Assembly (NCBI GenBank): GCA_033557675.1 | Contig: JAWQRM010000469.1 | Span: 1 to 22,428 of the forward strand | DNA from: Coptodactyla brooksi | Lineage: Eukaryota; Arthropoda; Insecta; Coleoptera; Scarabaeidae | Direction: 5' to 3' | DNA: 22,428 bases | Shown here: one piece after another, positions 19,562 through 22,428 of the stretch | Numbering within the stretch: the first letter of the stretch is position 1 | Layout: each line of letters opens with the position of its first letter | Notes under the pieces: model-generated | The model's input: the letters and a program-made list of their open reading frames with translations, nothing else | Databases searched by the model: none | What the model was told of the DNA's origin: nothing | Program-made: the position numbers and the translations under genes

Positions 19562-19603
19562 ATTATTTACACTCTCTAAGAAAAGTGCCTTTAATTTTCA
19601 CAA

Positions 19604-19634
19604 AAAAAAAGAAATTACTTTCTAAACAACCTAA
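19604..19634. repeat. mariner right terminal inverted repeat
   Basis: It ends CTTTCTAAACAACCTAA just before TA at 19635-19636, and is complementary to the left repeat at 28 of 31 positions. Confidence 0.93.
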
Positions 19635-19636
19635 TA

Positions 19637-20530
19637 GCTTATTTGTCCAGTGTTAATTCAACAAGAGGCCAAAGCATTGGACCAAGAGGTGTATGGAGCA
19701 ATCATATTAATTAAATAAGCTGTCACAAATGTGAGAACCTCTGTATTTTACGAGCTCGTGATAAGAACTACTAATGCTATTGGACTTATCAAATGAACTG
19801 TTAAAAGCCTATCTGCAGGATGCTAATGTTAAGAGGAAATGAAGCCTTTTAAATGAAAAGCCGGTAGAAACAATATACGGTCATATTTTCAACGAGGTAC
19901 GATAAGGTGAGTTTTTAACTTTGATTACAGATGAAGTTTTCAATTCCAAAGGATGTGTAATCCTTTGGAATTAAAAACTTCATCTGTACAAACATCTTTA
20001 CAAATTATAATACCCATATGATAGAAATAAATCAAGGTTAAATTATTACCACCAAATTAATAATCAATATGCCAAAGAATTTGACCAAAGAGGTGAAACT
20101 AGCAATCATACAACGTTAGAACCTTTTTGAAGTCTTTAGGCAATTGCAAAGTTAAAAAGGTGCGATAACCACGTAGGACCAAGACGATCTGGTTCTGCAC
20201 TGCTGCGCGATAACAAGAAAGCAAATTGTTTCCTGATCGGATTGCGGTAAGGGTGAAAGTTGGATCCTTTATGACAGTAGCAAATATTCTATGTAATGGT
20301 TTGACCGTGATGAAGCCCAGTAACACGTGATAAAACTAAAACAATATCGAAAGGTTATGGTGACTGGTCGTGGTCGATCGGAATCTACTATAACTTCTTC
20401 TATCAGGTGAAATCATTGGGAAATTGCAGGTGATCCATCCTGGGTTGATCAGTCGAAGAAGTCTTTATACCGTAAAACCTGTTAATAACAGCTACCAAAA
20501 AAAGAAAAAGGATTGACCATTATGTAAAGG
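19637..20530 (+). mobile_element. two Tc1-like transposase N-terminal fragments
   Basis: CCAAAGCATTGGACCAAGAG, then GTGTATGGAGCAATCATA (about 19667-19705), resembles ATGCCAAAGAATTTGACCAA, then AGAGGTGAAACTAGCAATC (about 20069-20110). The second encodes MPKNLTKEVKLAIIQ, like the start of several Tc1-like transposases. Further down the second copy, broken frames give RPRRTK-like residues (about 20170), RGRS (about 20370) and LISRRSLYRK (about 20440-20470), consistent with the two helix-turn-helix DNA-binding parts separated by a GRPR-type basic motif. No catalytic domain is seen. Heavy decay makes the assignment tentative. Confidence 0.4.
19926..19988. repeat. near-perfect 29-bp inverted repeat (hairpin)
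   Basis: The left arm 19926-19954 (starting TACAGATGAAGTTTTCAATT) and the right arm 19960-19988 are complementary at 28 of 29 positions, with loop GTGTA. It lies between the two Tc1-like fragments. Flanking bases stop pairing at once. Confidence 0.95.
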
Positions 20531-20938
20531 TGGTCGTAACTAGCAGGTTTTTCGTCTTACAAACAAAATACATAACTGGGTTTTAAGATTTCTTTCTTAA
20601 TTTTATTAATTAAAGTAAATATTATATAAATAGACAAAATATAGACTAGGTACATATGTATTTATTAGATAATACATACATATGTACAATGCATATTATA
20701 GGTATATGTATACATATAATAGATAACAGAAATGTTCATTATTTATACATATTATTACAACATATTCATACGAAAAAACATAATTTGTTAAGCTTTTCTA
20801 AAGTATGATTCAATATTTGTTTGCTTTAATTTTTTAGCTTCGATTTTAAAAACTACAGCTACACGTGTAAGTAAAATTCGAGAGATATCCACAAAAATTT
20901 CACCATTATTATTGCACAATAATTAATTTTGTACACAA
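20531..20938. other. AT-rich non-coding stretch
   Basis: No gene is seen. GTACATATGTA (20650-20660) and TACATATGTAC (20677-20687) form an exact inverted pair (each also nearly self-palindromic), and TACATATGTA recurs near 22172 beyond the pogo-like gene. The left end of the pogo-like element should lie here, but no terminal repeat could be matched. Confidence 0.45.
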
Positions 20939-22090
20939 TTATCCGAATTTATATTCTTCATCATTATTGCACAATTCTTCAACAATTTTTGTAATACTGA
21001 AGTTAGGGCTCTTTGCAGGCACATGACTATTAACAGAAGCACATTCATCTAAAGCCACGATTTCGTTACGAACTGTAGGAAAGAGTTGGGCAAGGAGTAT
21101 TTCGTACTCTTTATCAAACATTGTACTTTCTTGGACAATCCGGCCTTGGAAAAACACTTCTTAACTGTAGCAAAAGATACCTTTTTCCAAGCAGCCTTAA
21201 CCTATATAAGTGCATTGGCAAAATGTATGTTTTTTTCAGAATTTTCAAGATTACGTTCACTGTCAATAAACGTCAGAAACTTTTAATCAAAAAATTTCGG
21301 TAAATCAATTTGAAATTCTGAATTATTCCTTGATCCAAGGGCTGACTATGCGAAGTGGTGCTTGGCGGCAGGAAAACTAGTTTAACATTTTCTAATTGTG
21401 CTTTAGAGTGTGATGTGGCGTTATCCAAGAAAAGAAGCACTTTTCCATTTTGTTTTCTAGTTTTATTGTCCAATTTCTATAGCCGTCTTGTCATAATTTC
21501 CGTTGTGATCCATGCTTTTTTGTTAGAAACCCTTTCTAAGGATAATTTGTCAACATAATCACCCTTAAAACAACAAAGATTTTTACTTTTTCCAATTATT
21601 AATGGACCTTCTTTCTCTCCTTGCATATTTGCACACAGTAAAATAGTCAAACGTTGTTTTGCTGCCTTTTTCTCTGCACAATTCTCACTTTTTAATGCAA
21701 ATGTCTTATTTGGCATGCCGCGACAATAAAGACCTGTTTCATCCGCATTAAAGACATCTTCATGAGAATAATTTCTTAAAGTCAAGGGTAACTGGGTTCT
21801 CCAGTCGTCAAAATTAACCTCTGTGGACTTACCACAAATTGATTTAAAACCTCTAGTGTGGCGCCGGCAGAAACTTTCAAACCATCCATTAGATGCTGCG
21901 AAATTCAGTGCTTTTTGTAGACGACTTGCTCCACTGCCAATCCTTCCGACTTCGGAAATTTTCGTTTTTGCTTCCTCAACCATCTTTTTTAATTCACCTT
22001 TATTTTTAATAATATCGTTAATTTGTGTTTTTTCAACCGTATAACTTTCGCGAACATTGAGAATGTTTCGAATACTTTCGAGAACTTTAA
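20939..22090 (-). pseudogene. pogo/Tigger-type (Tc1-mariner, DDE_1) transposase
   Basis: The N-terminal helix-turn-helix part reads YTVEKTQINDIIKNKGEL (about 22045-21990). A CENP-B-type DNA-binding half follows, SRLQKALNFA-ASNGWFESFCRRH and then GFKSICGKSTEV. The stretch between QKALNFA and ASNGW is shorter than in relatives. The catalytic domain shows NADETGLYCRGMPNKTF (Asp at 21741-21743), LLFLDNATSH (Asp at 21423-21425) and SQPLDQGIIQNFKLIYRNF (Asp at 21333-21335), so the DDD triad is present. TAG at 21477-21479 interrupts RRL*KLDNKT, a frameshift near 21280 leads into FIDSERNLENSEKNIHFANA, then a stop and VKAAWKKVSFATVKKCF. Another frameshift leads to an acidic tail ending KFG with stop at 20939-20941. 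It is a relatively young pseudogene. An in-frame readthrough product would still lack the tail because of the frameshifts. Confidence 0.93.
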
Positions 22091-22158
22091 ACTAATCAAG
22101 TAACCGAAAGAATTTTTCGAAGATGGAGAGTTTTAAACTAACCGCAAGTAACTGAAAG
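22076..22158. repeat. two direct repeats of about 40 bp next to the pogo-like gene start
   Basis: TTTCGAGAACTTTAAACTAA-TCAAGTAACCGAAAG (22076-22110) is followed by TTTCGAAGATGGAGAGTTTT-AAACTAACCGCAAGTAACTG-AAAG (22115-22158). They share AAACTAA-C-AAGTAAC-GAAAG, and the second copy has small insertions. Subterminal repeats upstream of a transposase can be transposase-binding sites; that role is inference. Confidence 0.6.
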
Positions 22159-22428
22159 ACCACATTATATGTACATATGTAAACTCGTAGAAAAAAAGGC
22201 GCCGGTGATTTGCTGTCGAGGCGCATTCGGGACTGAGTCATCGCACAAATACGAAATAGTATTGAGTATTTCCTTCAATTAAAATACATCATAAATAGTC
22301 CGGCCGACATCGGCAGGTAAATTTCTATGAAGATAGGCCGTAAAAATTTGGGTTTATTTGGCCGAGATAGTTTTATGAGGGTGGCCGTAAATAACGAGCT
22401 TTCGTATATGGGAATTTCCTTATAGTCG
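22159..22428. other. right-edge stretch with spaced GGCCG words
   Basis: GGCCG occurs at 22302, 22336, 22360 and 22383, the last three spaced 23-24 bases, each followed by an A/T-rich filler (TAAAAATTTGG, AGATAGTTTTATG, TAAATAACG). It looks like part of a dispersed repeat that continues past the window. No gene is seen. Confidence 0.4.

Larger units (their letters stand above)
18447..19634 (+). mobile_element. mariner element with both ends and TA target duplication
   Basis: The ends at 18447-18477 and 19604-19634 are inverted repeats, both of the form TT(G/A)GGTTGTTT(G/A)GAAAGTAATTTC, matching at 28 of 31 positions. TA flanks both (18445-18446 and 19635-19636), as expected for mariner insertion. 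The total of 1188 bases is close to but shorter than a usual 1.3-kb copy. It is inserted just after the C-terminal part of the IS630/Tc1-type relic, so it is younger than that copy. Inside is a broken transposase gene and a three-unit tandem array. Confidence 0.95.

Noticed and set aside
1..22428. tRNA, rRNA, CRISPR array, bacterial operon or phage genes
   Set aside because: No cloverleaf with A/B boxes, no rRNA-like conserved block, no spaced identical repeats with unique spacers, and no dense same-strand gene clusters were seen. Composition and splice signals are eukaryotic.

Overview
This window reads as AT-rich nuclear DNA from an arthropod, most likely an insect. There are no bacterial-style operons. 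Most of the sequence is non-coding, there are long AT microsatellites, splice-like signals occur, and relics of six animal transposon groups are present: Penelope-like, piggyBac, hAT-type, Tc1-like (several), mariner and pogo/Tigger. I see no tRNA, rRNA, CRISPR array or prokaryotic gene. The species cannot be decided from this sequence alone.

Layout: 0.7-1.25 kb holds a Penelope-like relic with a recognisable GIY-YIG endonuclease tail. 1.7-3.1 kb is a decayed piggyBac transposase that keeps a TATA box and a probable 5'-UTR intron. 3.1-12.3 kb is mostly non-coding: a hAT-type terminus, AT and GA microsatellites, short foldback elements, two perfect hairpins, and two exon candidates (9.69-9.89 kb on plus, 10.82-11.03 kb on minus). 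12.3-16.1 kb is dominated by two very degenerate tandem arrays, one with a period near 175 bp and one near 390-510 bp, plus a perfect hairpin. At 16.95-17.17 kb a sharply GC- and CpG-rich block sits between good splice signals. 17.26-20.53 kb is a transposon graveyard: a Tc1-like relic on minus, an IS630/Tc1-type relic on plus cut off by a complete-ended mariner, then two fragments of another Tc1-like element separated by a long hairpin. 20.94-22.09 kb is a pogo/Tigger transposase pseudogene on minus that still shows its three catalytic aspartates.

No intact gene is demonstrated and the parts do not form a working pathway; this is repeat-dominated intergenic or intronic sequence. I did not find a convincing undescribed multi-gene system. 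The strongest oddities are a three-copy tandem amplification inside the mariner, built from two fused pieces of the transposase gene; the GC-rich exon-like block; several perfect or near-perfect palindromes; and the two cryptic tandem arrays.
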